A DNA stretch of 37,072 nucleotides, from positions 1 through 37,072 of the forward strand of contig USHV01000028.1 of NCBI GenBank assembly GCA_900554695.1, in the 5' to 3' direction. Below, one piece after another: positions 1-7,930 of this stretch. Origin of the DNA: an uncultured Prevotella sp. (GTDB lineage Bacteria; Bacteroidota; Bacteroidia; Bacteroidales; Bacteroidaceae). The notes below the pieces were generated by a model that was not told where the DNA came from, searched no databases, and was given only the letters and a program-made list of their open reading frames with translations. How positions within the stretch are numbered: the first letter of the stretch is position 1; every line of letters starts with the position of its first letter. Both the position numbers and the translations under genes were made by a program.

Positions 1-175
1 ATATAGCACAGGTGGAACATTCAAGACACAGGAGCTTTGATAATTTTATCGTCAATCTATTGGGTGCAATTGCTGCATATTGTTGCTTTCCGAAGAAGCC
101 GTGTATCAATGTTACAAGAACTCTTGACACACAGCTCGCTTTGTTTTGAATTCGTCGAACTCACGTTATATTAAG
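1..175 (+). mobile_element. 3' end of an IS element with terminal repeat
   Basis: Directly after the transposase stop, at about 154-175, is GTCGAACTCACGTTATATTA. This has the position and character of the right terminal inverted repeat of a Bacteroidales IS. The matching left end is outside the window, so the boundary and any target duplication cannot be verified here. The element lies about 270 bp upstream of the rplM promoter. Confidence 0.5.
3..149 (+). CDS. Transposase C-terminus, IS982-like (partial at window edge)
   Basis: An open frame enters from the left edge and ends at TGA 147-149, giving 48 residues. It contains the stretch EHSRHRSFDNFIVNLLGA followed by AAYCCFPKKPCINV, which I recognise as the C-terminal end of DDE transposases of the IS982-like group (DDE_Tnp_1_3 type) common in Bacteroidales. 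The catalytic core would lie outside the window, so I cannot tell whether the gene is intact. The frame ends 5 to 27 bp before a terminal-repeat-like sequence, as expected for an IS. The family is recalled from the peptide, not from a search. Confidence 0.7.
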   Translation: MAQVEHSRHRSFDNFIVNLLGAIAAYCCFPKKPCINVTRTLDTQLALF

Positions 176-444
176 TCTTTTTCATTTATAGATTAAGTCG
201 TTTTCGTCCATACATTCCGTCAGACCGATGTCCGTGGGACGGCGGTCATTAGGCGAATATGGTTGCCGGCAGTGCCCCACGCGGGGCGTTTCAGAGACTC
301 TGATCGGCAGTCTCGTGCTTTTCCGCAGTCGTGCGGACAATCCACAGCGGTCGTGTATGGCGGTATGCTCGTGTTGATAACGTTATTAATAATACATAAA
401 ACAGTTAAACTTTATTAATATTATATTCTTCCCCGATTCCGTTC
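176..444. other. Intergenic stretch with three consecutive hairpins
   Basis: No gene is visible. Three perfect inverted repeats follow each other: GCCCC 274-278 with GGGGC 283-287; GAGACT 294-299 with AGTCTC 309-314; TCCGCA 322-327 with TGCGGA 332-337. No run of T follows any of them, so they are not ordinary intrinsic terminators on the plus strand. They could be a structured RNA, the remains of an older gene end, or recombination-associated DNA next to the IS. The part from 360 to 444 is AT-rich upstream promoter DNA. Confidence 0.4.
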
Positions 445-475
445 TTGCTTTCAAAAAATAAAATATGTAATTTTG
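445..475 (+). promoter_or_regulatory. Promoter of the rplM-rpsI-rpsB-tsf block
   Basis: TTG at 445-447, a 20-nt spacer, then TAATTTTG at 468-475. This matches the Bacteroidetes housekeeping consensus (TTG, 19-21 nt, TAnnTTTG). Transcription should start near 482, which gives rplM a leader of about 130 nt. Confidence 0.75.
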
Positions 476-481
476 CAGTCC

Positions 482-615
482 GATTATTTCGGGGATACAC
501 TTAGAGTCCCCCGCGTGAGAGTGTTAATAGTGTTGGTCTTTGGCCGGACCACGCGGTTAGTGAATCGCTCGCGCAAAGTTATAATGTTTTTTAGTAGTAA
601 TATTTAAATTAAACA
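482..615 (+). promoter_or_regulatory. Structured 5' leader of rplM
   Basis: The leader can fold into a two-level hairpin. CCGCGTG 511-517 pairs with CACGCGG 550-556, enclosing GGTC 535-538 with GACC 547-550 (C550 can serve only one of the two stems). The rest, up to the ATG at 616, is AU-rich with no strong Shine-Dalgarno, as usual in Bacteroidetes. Ribosomal-protein operons are often controlled by one of their products binding such a leader; that role here is inference. Confidence 0.4.
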
Positions 616-1077
616 ATGAACACTTTAAGTTACAAGACTGTTTCCGCCAACAAGGAAACTGCGAAGAAAGAGTGGGTTGTTGTTGACGCAACAGATCAGG
701 TGGTAGGCCGCCTCTGCTCTAAAGTAGCAAAACTTATCCGCGGAAAGTACAAACCAAACTTCACTCCTCATGTAGATTGTGGAGACAACGTAATCATCAT
801 CAACGCTTCTAAGGTGGTATTCACCGGAAAGAAGGAAACCGACAAGGTTTACACCCGTTATACTGGTTATCCAGGCGGACAGCGTTTCAATACACCTGAA
901 GACCTGCGCAAGCGTCCTAATGGTGTCGACAAGATCATTCGTCACGCTGTGAAGGGCATGCTCCCCAAAGGTCCGCTCGGTCGCAAGCTGTTGAATAATC
1001 TTTATGTATTTGAAGGCGCAGAGCATGACAAGGATGCTCAGAAACCGAAGGCAATTGATATTAACCAGTATAAATAA
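616..1077 (+). CDS. rplM: 50S ribosomal protein L13
   Basis: Ribosomal protein L13 of the large subunit, an early assembly protein that contacts 23S rRNA. The 153-residue product contains the L13 core: WVVVDATDQVVGRLCSKVAKLIRGKYKPNFTP in the first third, then the GDNVIIINA strand, the YTRYTGYPGG segment and the GMLPKGPLGRKLL segment. Length is normal for Bacteroidales, with a short N-terminal addition (MNTLSYKTVSANK) before the conserved core. It is first in the block, behind a recognisable promoter and folded leader, and lies 9 bp before rpsI, with which it is almost always paired in bacteria. The identification is secure. Confidence 0.97.
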   Translation: MNTLSYKTVSANKETAKKEWVVVDATDQVVGRLCSKVAKLIRGKYKPNFTPHVDCGDNVIIINASKVVFTGKKETDKVYTRYTGYPGGQRFNTPEDLRKRPNGVDKIIRHAVKGMLPKGPLGRKLLNNLYVFEGAEHDKDAQKPKAIDINQYK

Positions 1078-1086
1078 TCAGGAAAG

Positions 1087-1473
1087 ATGGAAATGATAAA
1101 TGCAATTGGTCGCCGCAAGACTTCTGTAGCCCGTGTTTATCTGACTGAGGGCACCGGCAAGATCACTATAAATAAGGTAGAACTGGAGAAATATTTCCCA
1201 TCAGCTATTCTGCAGTATGTTGTAAAGCAGCCGCTGGAGCTCCTGGGTGTTGAAGGCAAATATGACATTAAGGTAAATCTTGACGGCGGTGGTTACACCG
1301 GACAGAGCCAGGCTCTGCGTCTTGCAATCGCCCGCGCACTGGTTAAGATCAATGCCGATGACAAGAAGACTCTGAAGGACAAAGGCTTCCTCACACGCGA
1401 TTCTCGTGCTGTTGAGCGTAAGAAACCGGGACGTCCGAAAGCTCGTCGTCGCTTCCAGTTCAGCAAGCGTTAA
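1087..1473 (+). CDS. rpsI: 30S ribosomal protein S9
   Basis: Ribosomal protein S9, whose C-terminal tail reaches the P-site tRNA in the small subunit. The 128-residue product starts with the typical AIGRRKTSVARVYL segment, has the GGGYTGQSQALRLAIARAL helix region in the middle, and ends with the conserved basic tail (RKKPGRPKARRRFQFSKR). The final KR is the tRNA-contacting end seen throughout the family. It follows rplM by 9 bp, so the two are co-transcribed. Length and sequence are ordinary. A 191-bp gap separates it from rpsB. Confidence 0.97.
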   Translation: MEMINAIGRRKTSVARVYLTEGTGKITINKVELEKYFPSAILQYVVKQPLELLGVEGKYDIKVNLDGGGYTGQSQALRLAIARALVKINADDKKTLKDKGFLTRDSRAVERKKPGRPKARRRFQFSKR

Positions 1474-1664
1474 TGTCGCGCGATGCCGGATTTGCCGCAT
1501 ACGTTCTGCTGGGACAGTGTTCGGCGGCATGATGTCTGGCGTCAAGACAGCATAAGTTTAGTATCCAAGCCTGTGAGACTTCGACACTGTTATGGCGGAT
1601 TACCCATGGGCTGGTTCGAGAAAACTAAAAGGAAAGTAAACAATTCAAACAAACAAAAACAACA
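1474..1664 (+). other. rpsI-rpsB spacer, possible rpsB leader
   Basis: This 191-bp non-coding spacer has GC-rich structured-looking sequence (for example the palindrome CCCATGGG at 1603-1610), then an A-rich unstructured run just before the rpsB ATG. A promoter-like TAAGTTTA at 1553-1560 has no matching TTG at the right distance. It may be an autoregulatory S2 leader, as known for rpsB in other bacteria, but I cannot draw a convincing fold. Confidence 0.25.
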
Positions 1665-2507
1665 ATGTCAAGAACAAACTTTGACCAATTATTGGAAGCA
1701 GGATGCCACTTCGGACACCTGCGTCGTAAATGGAATCCGGCAATGGCTCCTTATATCTTCATGGAGCGCAACGGCATTCATATCATCGATCTGCACAAGA
1801 CTGTAGTTAAGGTTGACGAGGCTGCTGAAGCTCTCAAGCAGATTGCCAAGGCAGGCAAGAAAATCCTGTTTGTCGCTACTAAAAAACAAGCAAAGGAAAT
1901 CGTTGCTGAAAAGGCAACAAGCGTAAATATGCCTTACGTTATCGAACGTTGGCCGGGCGGTATGCTCACCAACTTCCCGACAATCCGCAAGGCTGTCAAG
2001 AAAATGGCCAACATAGACAAACTGATGAACGATGGTACTTATGCCAAACTGTCAAAGCGTGAGCTTCTGCAGATTACACGTCAGCGCGCAAAGCTGGAGA
2101 AGAACCTCGGATCTATCTCAGACCTTACTCGTCTGCCGAGCGCACTCTTCGTTGTTGACGTAATGAAGGAGAATATCGCTGTAAGAGAGGCCAACCGTCT
2201 GGGTATTCCTGTCTTCGCAATGGTTGATACAAACTCTGACCCGAAGAACATCGACTACATTATCCCGGCAAACGACGACGCCAAGGATTCTATCGATGTA
2301 GTGCTGACAGCTTGCTGCAACGCTATAGCTGAGGGTCTGGAGGAGCGCAAGGCTGAAAAGGCTGACGAGAAAGCTGCCGCTGAGCAGGCTGAGGCTGCCG
2401 CTGACGCTAAACCGAAGCGCGCACGCAAGGCTCGCAAGGAAGCTCCCGCAGAGGAAGCTGCTCCTGCTGCCGAGGCTGCTGCAACAGAGGCTCCTGCCGC
2501 TGAGTAA
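1665..2507 (+). CDS. rpsB: 30S ribosomal protein S2
   Basis: Ribosomal protein S2, which binds late to the small subunit near the S1 site. Residues 1-225 are the S2 core: the start region TNFDQLLEAGCHFGHLRRKWNPAMAPYIF, the ERWPGGMLTNFPTIRKAVKKM segment, and the GIPVFAMVDTNSDP and YIIPANDDA motifs. From about residue 228 a low-complexity tail of Ala, Glu and Lys follows (280 residues in total, against about 240 in E. coli). Such acidic/alanine tails are common on S2 in Bacteroidales and are not a sign of error. tsf follows after 50 bp, the near-universal rpsB-tsf arrangement. Confidence 0.97.
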   Translation: MSRTNFDQLLEAGCHFGHLRRKWNPAMAPYIFMERNGIHIIDLHKTVVKVDEAAEALKQIAKAGKKILFVATKKQAKEIVAEKATSVNMPYVIERWPGGMLTNFPTIRKAVKKMANIDKLMNDGTYAKLSKRELLQITRQRAKLEKNLGSISDLTRLPSALFVVDVMKENIAVREANRLGIPVFAMVDTNSDPKNIDYIIPANDDAKDSIDVVLTACCNAIAEGLEERKAEKADEKAAAEQAEAAADAKPKRARKARKEAPAEEAAPAAEAAATEAPAAE

Positions 2508-2557
2508 TGTATTGGAAACCATTTATTCAACTATAATTCAAAAGAAAACAATAAACT

Positions 2558-3556
2558 ATGGCTGTTTCAATTGAAGATATAAAGAAACTTCGCGCAATGA
2601 CCGGTGCCGGTCTGGCTGACGTGAAGAAGGCACTCACAGAGGCTGAAGGCGATTTCGCCAAGGCTAAGGATCTGCTCCGCGAGCGTGGACTGGCTATCGC
2701 TGCAAAGCGTTCAGACCGCGAGACATCAAACGGATGTGTGCTCGTGAAGAAGGTAGGCGACTTCGCTGCCATCATAGCTTTGAAGTGTGAGACTGACTTC
2801 GTTGCCAATGGCGCTGACTTCATAAAGCTGACAAGCGACATCCTCGACGCTGCAATAGCTGCCAAGGCTCACACTCTTGATGAGGTGAAAGCACTTACAC
2901 TCGCTGACGGTACAAACGTACAGGATGCTGTTATGCACCGTTCTGGTATCACAGGTGAGAAGATGGAGCTCGACGGATACAACGTTCTCGAAGGCGACAA
3001 CATCGAGGTTTACGACCACATGGGCAAGCACACTCTTGCAACAATGGTTCAGCTCAACAAGGAAAACGTGGAACTGGGTCACAAGATTGCAATGCAGGTT
3101 GCTGCAATGAAGCCTATCGCACTCGACGAGGCTTCTGTTCCTCAGGACGTAAAGGACAATGAGTTCCAGGTTGCTGTGGAGAAGACAAAGGAAGAGCAGA
3201 TTGAGAAAGCTGTTGAGGTTGCTCTCAAGAAGGCTGGCCTGAACCCGAACCTGGTTGACAGCGAAGACCATATCGAGTCGAACATCAAGAAAGGATGGCT
3301 CACACGTGAGGACGCTGACAAGGCTCTTGTTATCAAGAAGGAAGCTGCAGAACAGAAAGCTGCTAACCTGCCTGAGCAGATGATACAGAACATCGCTAAG
3401 GGTCGTCTGGCTAAATTCCTCAAAGAGTGCTGTCTGGTAAATCAGGAATTCCAGTTCGGCGACGGCGACAAGACAAGCGTTGCCGACTATCTGAAGAAGC
3501 AGGACAAGGATCTGGCGATTGTTGCTTACAAGCGTTTCACCCTTGTTGCCGAATAA
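2558..3556 (+). CDS. tsf: Translation elongation factor Ts
   Basis: EF-Ts, the cytoplasmic nucleotide-exchange factor that recycles EF-Tu from GDP to GTP form. The N-terminal UBA-like helix bundle (residues 4-45: IKKLRAMTGAGLADVKKAL and on) is followed by the EF-Tu-contacting TDFV motif at 79-82. The long C-terminal half resembles the two-subdomain core. At 332 residues it is longer than the E. coli protein (283), which is usual for Bacteroidales. It is the last gene of the ribosomal block: a strong hairpin terminator begins 31 bp after the stop codon. Confidence 0.96.
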   Translation: MAVSIEDIKKLRAMTGAGLADVKKALTEAEGDFAKAKDLLRERGLAIAAKRSDRETSNGCVLVKKVGDFAAIIALKCETDFVANGADFIKLTSDILDAAIAAKAHTLDEVKALTLADGTNVQDAVMHRSGITGEKMELDGYNVLEGDNIEVYDHMGKHTLATMVQLNKENVELGHKIAMQVAAMKPIALDEASVPQDVKDNEFQVAVEKTKEEQIEKAVEVALKKAGLNPNLVDSEDHIESNIKKGWLTREDADKALVIKKEAAEQKAANLPEQMIQNIAKGRLAKFLKECCLVNQEFQFGDGDKTSVADYLKKQDKDLAIVAYKRFTLVAE

Positions 3557-3587
3557 GAGTATAACTGAATATACAATCACAAGATAG

Positions 3588-3637
3588 AAGACGGAGTTAT
3601 GAGGAGTGAGAGCTCTTTATGACTCCGTCTTTTGTTA
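3588..3637 (+). terminator. Intrinsic terminator after tsf
   Basis: AAGACGGAGT at 3588-3597 pairs perfectly with ACTCCGTCTT at 3622-3631. Inside the loop GAG can pair with CTC. The stem runs into a T-rich tract (TTTTGTT). It ends the ribosomal block just 11 bp before the next gene, so read-through or a hidden promoter must supply that gene. Confidence 0.85.
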
Positions 3638-3647
3638 ATTATTCGCA

Positions 3648-4265
3648 ATGAAGATATTTGCAGTAGGAATGAACTACATCCAGCACAATAAAGAGCTGGA
3701 TGGAGCGTTATATAAACCGGAGAACCCTGTGATTTTCACTAAGGCCGACTCCGCTTTGCTGAAGGACCGTAAACCGTTTTTCGTGCCCGACTTCATGGGA
3801 CGCATCGACTACGAGGCCGAAGTTGTGGTGAGGATATGCCGTCTCGGCAAGTCCATTCCGCAGCGTTTCGCTCACCGCTATTATGACGCCGTGACGCTGG
3901 GCATTGATTTCACTGCCCGCGAAATGCAGCAGGAGCTGCGCAAGAAAGGTTTGCCTTGGGACCTGTGCAAAGGTTTTGACGGTTCGGCTGCCATAGGCGA
4001 ATGGGTCGATATCAACAAGTTCCGCGACATACAGGCCATACATTTCCATCTCGATATCAACGGTTCCACCGTTCAGGATGCCTGTACGAGCGAGATGCTT
4101 TACAGCGTTGACGAGCTCATTGCTTATATAAGCAGATATTTCACACTGAAGACCGGCGACCTCATCTACACCGGAACGCCCGTCGGAATAGGGCCCGTCG
4201 CGATAGGCGACAAGCTTGAAGGCTGGCTCGACGACCGCAAAGTGCTCGACATGTGGTGCCGTTAG
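3648..4265 (+). CDS. Fumarylacetoacetate hydrolase (FAH) family protein
   Basis: A small FAH-fold enzyme of 205 residues, the size of stand-alone acylpyruvases and related hydrolases or decarboxylases that act on 2-oxo acid derivatives with a divalent metal. The metal ligands of the family are visible: E56 and E58 in YEAEVVV, D87 in GIDFTARE. The conserved lysine is K108 in WDLCKGFDGSA. The C-terminal signature TGDLIYTGTPVGIGPV is intact. No signal peptide, so it is cytoplasmic. The exact substrate cannot be read from sequence. It sits directly after the tsf terminator and 55 bp before porU, with which it may be co-transcribed. The link to secretion is probably positional only. Confidence 0.88.
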   Translation: MKIFAVGMNYIQHNKELDGALYKPENPVIFTKADSALLKDRKPFFVPDFMGRIDYEAEVVVRICRLGKSIPQRFAHRYYDAVTLGIDFTAREMQQELRKKGLPWDLCKGFDGSAAIGEWVDINKFRDIQAIHFHLDINGSTVQDACTSEMLYSVDELIAYISRYFTLKTGDLIYTGTPVGIGPVAIGDKLEGWLDDRKVLDMWCR

Positions 4266-4320
4266 AAGCCGAAAAGCACGCCGAAGGTCGGTCTGATAAA
4301 AGCTAAAACGAAAGACAAGA

Positions 4321-7300
4321 GTGAAGAAAACGTTTTACAACATACTGTTTCTGATGCTTCTTCTCATGCAGCCTTCGGTTGCCGGAGCACAGAAATTCTT
4401 CAATCTGACGGCCGATCAGGTTAGGACAGATTCCGTGCTTCCACTTTTCGCAAGCACCATGCCGCTGCCTGCCAATTACGCTGATTCGGTCTATACCGTG
4501 TCGTTTGCATATCCGGAGTTCATCGATATGCCCGACAGCGACATCTCTTCATACAAGAAACTTGTCCGGACTTTGCCTCCCGCAATGCCCGAGATAACCA
4601 GCCATATAGTGTTCGACCGCAAGAAACCTTCGCTCGAGACGAGCTTCTGTCCGGTGGTCTATCGCGACGGACGCTATCGTCTGCTCGTGAGCTTCATGCT
4701 GAAAGTAGAGGCGCGTCCTGTGTCACGCCAGCGCCGTTCAGCATTGCGCGATGCCTCGACCCCTGCATCGCGCTATGCCGAACATTCGGTTCTTGCCTCG
4801 GGACGTTGGGCAAAGATACGTGTGCCTTCCACCGGAGTGTATCAGCTTAGTGAGTCGCTGATACGTCAGGCAGGATTTTCCGACCTGAGCAAAGTAAAGG
4901 TTTACGGCTACGGCGGCAACCTGAAGAACGAGACATTGTCCGGCAGCGACCTTGTGGAATACGACGACCTGCGCGAGGTTCCGCTCTGCGATGTGGACGG
5001 CCGACTGCTTTTCTACGCTCTCGGTCCGGTGTCGTGGGAAAGCAACAGCAGCAGTCGTCGTACGCGGAACCCATATTCTGACTACGGATATTATTTCATA
5101 ACACAAAACGATGAAGGCACTCCTGCCCGTGTAAGTCAGGAAGACTTCCTCGCGTCTTTCTATCCGTCATCTTATTATTATCATACTCTCTACGAGGTGG
5201 ACGGCTATTCATGGTATCAGGGCGGACGCAATCTGTTTGACAGTCAGCAGATTACCAGTACATCGCCATACACGGTTGATCTGTCAGGCAATCCTGAAGC
5301 CACATACGGAAAGCTGTCAGTCAACGTGTCGGCGGGCAGTGCGTGCCGTGTACAGATAGAGTTCAACGATTCCATTTTAGGCACTCTCAACATCAGCCTT
5401 GCGGCATACGACGAAGGCAATGAGGCTTCGGGCACTTACACTATAAATAATCCACAGGCTCAGAACAAGGTAAAGATAAGCGTGCTCTCGGGCGGACCGG
5501 CGCGCCTCGACTATGTGTCCATGGCGTGGAACAAGCCTTTTGCCGCTCCCGACCTCACCGCGTCGTTCCCCGTTCCGCAGTACGTGTATAACATAACCAA
5601 CCAAGATCTGCACGCCGACGGCCCTGCCGACATGGTGATAATCATCCCGACATCGCAGAAACTCAGGAAAGAGGCCGAGCGTCTGAAAGAATTCCACGAG
5701 ACCCGCGACGCGCTTCGGGTGCGCATAGTACCTGCCGACGAACTGTTCAACGAGTTCTCCAGCGGTACACCCGACGCCAGCGCCTACCGCAACTATCTCA
5801 AGATGCTCTACGACCGGGCAGCGACCGAGGCTGACATGCCCAAGTATCTGCTGCTCTTCGGCGACTGTGTGTGGGACAACAGAATGCTCACATCAGACTG
5901 CCGCAACCTCAATGCCGACGACTATCTGCTCTGTTTCGAGAGCGAGAACTCGTTCAACGAGGTGAGCTGTTACATCGACGACGGCTACTTCTGTATGCTC
6001 GACGACGGTGAGGGAGAGAACCCGCTGTTGCGCGACAAGCTCGATGTGGCGGTGGGAAGATTCCCAGTAACGACGGAGAGCGACGCCAAGGTGATGGTGG
6101 ATAAGGTGATAAACTATGTCACCAACGCCAATGCCGGAGCATGGCAGAACACTATGATGTTCATGGGCGACGACGGCAACGCCGACATACATATGCGCGA
6201 TGTGAACGATGTGGCCGACCTTATCTCGAGTCTGCATCCCGGATACAACATAAAGAAAGTGTTGTGGGACGCATACAAACGTGAGACTTCATCCACCGGA
6301 AAATCATATCCCGACGCATCGAAAGCCATAAAACAGCAGCAGGCCGCCGGCGCACTCATCATGGACTACGCCGGTCACGGACGTGCCGACCAGATATCAC
6401 ACGAGTCGGTGCTAAGACTCTCCGACTTCGCAAGTTTCACCAACACCAACCTCCCTTTGTGGGTGACTGCGTCGTGCGACATAATGCCTTTCGACGGCAT
6501 GAAATCGACAATAGGCGAGACTGCCGTGCTAAACCCGAAGGGTGGAGCTGTGGCCTTCTACGGCACGACGCGCACAGTATATGCCTCACACAACAAGACG
6601 ATGAACACAAACTTCCTTACCAATGTGCTCACCGTGACCGACGGGAAACCCATGACCATCGGTGAGGCACAGCGCCTGGCAAAGAACAGTGTCAAGACAA
6701 ACGGCAACATGGAGGTGGTGAACAACCTGCAATACTCGCTGCTCGGCGATCCTGCCATGTCGCTCAGCCTGCCTACGCTCACGGTTGTGGTGGATTCCAT
6801 CAACGGAGTGGATGTTACCACGGGCACCACGGTGAATGTAGGAGCGGGCAGTATTATGCGTATGAGCGGATATGTAAAGGATGCGCCGCAGTTCAACGGT
6901 GTGCTCGCAGCCAGCGTACACGACAGCCGCGAGCTGATAACCTGTCTGTGGAACAACCGCAACGAAGACGAGGCGGCGTCAAGCCCGTTCACATATTACG
7001 ACCGTCCGAAGGTGCTCTTCAACGGTAACGACAGCATTGTCGGCGGACGGTTCGAATTCTCTTTCGCCGTGCCTAAGGACATAAACTACACCGACGGCAC
7101 CGGACTCATTAATCTTTATGCCCTGAGCAACGACCGCACACTCATAGGCAACGGCTATTGCGAGTCGTTCATCGTGGGTGGAGGCGACGTGGCCGAGAAC
7201 GATTCCGTGGGTCCGTCAATATTCTGCTATCTCAATTCGCCCTCGTTTGTCAACGGCGGTAACGTGAACAGCACGCCTTACTTCGTGGCCGAGATAATGG

Positions 7301-7866
7301 ATAAGGACGGCATCAACTCCTCGGGCAACGGCATAGGCCACGACCTGCAGCTCGTAATCGACGGCGAGATGGCGCGCACATACAATCTGAACGACAACTT
7401 CAGCTACGACTTCGGAAGCTACACCCGCGGCACGACATACTACAACATTCCTGAACTCGAGGAAGGCGAGCACACATTGCAGTTCCGCGCCTGGGACGTG
7501 TTCAACAACATGTCGAGCACGCAACTGCGCTTCAAGGTGGTGAAAGGACTCACGCCGTCGCTCTTCAGCGTGAGCTGCACAAACAATCCTGCCACCACAT
7601 CTACCACATTCATCATCAGCCACGACCGCGCCGGCAGCACCGTGGATGTGGGCATCGACGTGTTCGACATGAGCGGCCGGCTACTCTGGACCCACGAGGA
7701 GAGCGGAGTGACCACGGGCAACGCCTACACGGTGGATTGGGATCTGACCGTTGACGGAGGCCGGCGTCTGGGCACGGGTGTATATATTTACAGGGTGCGT
7801 ATGTGGTCTGACGGCAGTTCGCAGACCTCAAAGGCAAAGAAACTTATAATCATTGGCAATAAATAG
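4321..7866 (+). CDS. porU: Type IX secretion sortase PorU (C25 family)
   Basis: PorU is the surface sortase of the type IX secretion system. It removes the C-terminal signal of secreted cargo and joins the new end to a lipopolysaccharide anchor. The 1181-residue protein has a signal peptide (MKKTFYNILFLMLLLMQPSV, likely cut after GAQ), a long N-terminal region, then a gingipain-type C25 domain. The likely catalytic pair is H686 in DYAGHGRAD and C719 in TASCD; their 33-residue spacing equals that of the P. gingivalis PorU pair. The end (GTGVYIYRVRM, then a basic strand ending KKLIIIGNK) is a T9SS C-terminal-domain-like segment, which PorU is known to keep. The start is GTG; it places the signal peptide correctly and no better ATG lies nearby. 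porV follows after 64 bp. Confidence 0.92.
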   Translation: MKKTFYNILFLMLLLMQPSVAGAQKFFNLTADQVRTDSVLPLFASTMPLPANYADSVYTVSFAYPEFIDMPDSDISSYKKLVRTLPPAMPEITSHIVFDRKKPSLETSFCPVVYRDGRYRLLVSFMLKVEARPVSRQRRSALRDASTPASRYAEHSVLASGRWAKIRVPSTGVYQLSESLIRQAGFSDLSKVKVYGYGGNLKNETLSGSDLVEYDDLREVPLCDVDGRLLFYALGPVSWESNSSSRRTRNPYSDYGYYFITQNDEGTPARVSQEDFLASFYPSSYYYHTLYEVDGYSWYQGGRNLFDSQQITSTSPYTVDLSGNPEATYGKLSVNVSAGSACRVQIEFNDSILGTLNISLAAYDEGNEASGTYTINNPQAQNKVKISVLSGGPARLDYVSMAWNKPFAAPDLTASFPVPQYVYNITNQDLHADGPADMVIIIPTSQKLRKEAERLKEFHETRDALRVRIVPADELFNEFSSGTPDASAYRNYLKMLYDRAATEADMPKYLLLFGDCVWDNRMLTSDCRNLNADDYLLCFESENSFNEVSCYIDDGYFCMLDDGEGENPLLRDKLDVAVGRFPVTTESDAKVMVDKVINYVTNANAGAWQNTMMFMGDDGNADIHMRDVNDVADLISSLHPGYNIKKVLWDAYKRETSSTGKSYPDASKAIKQQQAAGALIMDYAGHGRADQISHESVLRLSDFASFTNTNLPLWVTASCDIMPFDGMKSTIGETAVLNPKGGAVAFYGTTRTVYASHNKTMNTNFLTNVLTVTDGKPMTIGEAQRLAKNSVKTNGNMEVVNNLQYSLLGDPAMSLSLPTLTVVVDSINGVDVTTGTTVNVGAGSIMRMSGYVKDAPQFNGVLAASVHDSRELITCLWNNRNEDEAASSPFTYYDRPKVLFNGNDSIVGGRFEFSFAVPKDINYTDGTGLINLYALSNDRTLIGNGYCESFIVGGGDVAENDSVGPSIFCYLNSPSFVNGGNVNSTPYFVAEIMDKDGINSSGNGIGHDLQLVIDGEMARTYNLNDNFSYDFGSYTRGTTYYNIPELEEGEHTLQFRAWDVFNNMSSTQLRFKVVKGLTPSLFSVSCTNNPATTSTTFIISHDRAGSTVDVGIDVFDMSGRLLWTHEESGVTTGNAYTVDWDLTVDGGRRLGTGVYIYRVRMWSDGSSQTSKAKKLIIIGNK

Positions 7867-7930
7867 AGCGCATCGGCGTTTTTTATTCAGTGCCTTATTA
7901 GGATATGAATTAACGACAAACATCATAAGA

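Noticed and set aside
1483..1806. 107-codon plus frame overlapping the start of rpsB
   Set aside because: It overlaps rpsB in another frame and has no recognisable domain.
2118..2865. Long minus-strand frames across rpsB and tsf
   Set aside because: They are antisense shadows of GC-rich, alanine-rich coding sequence in well-established genes.
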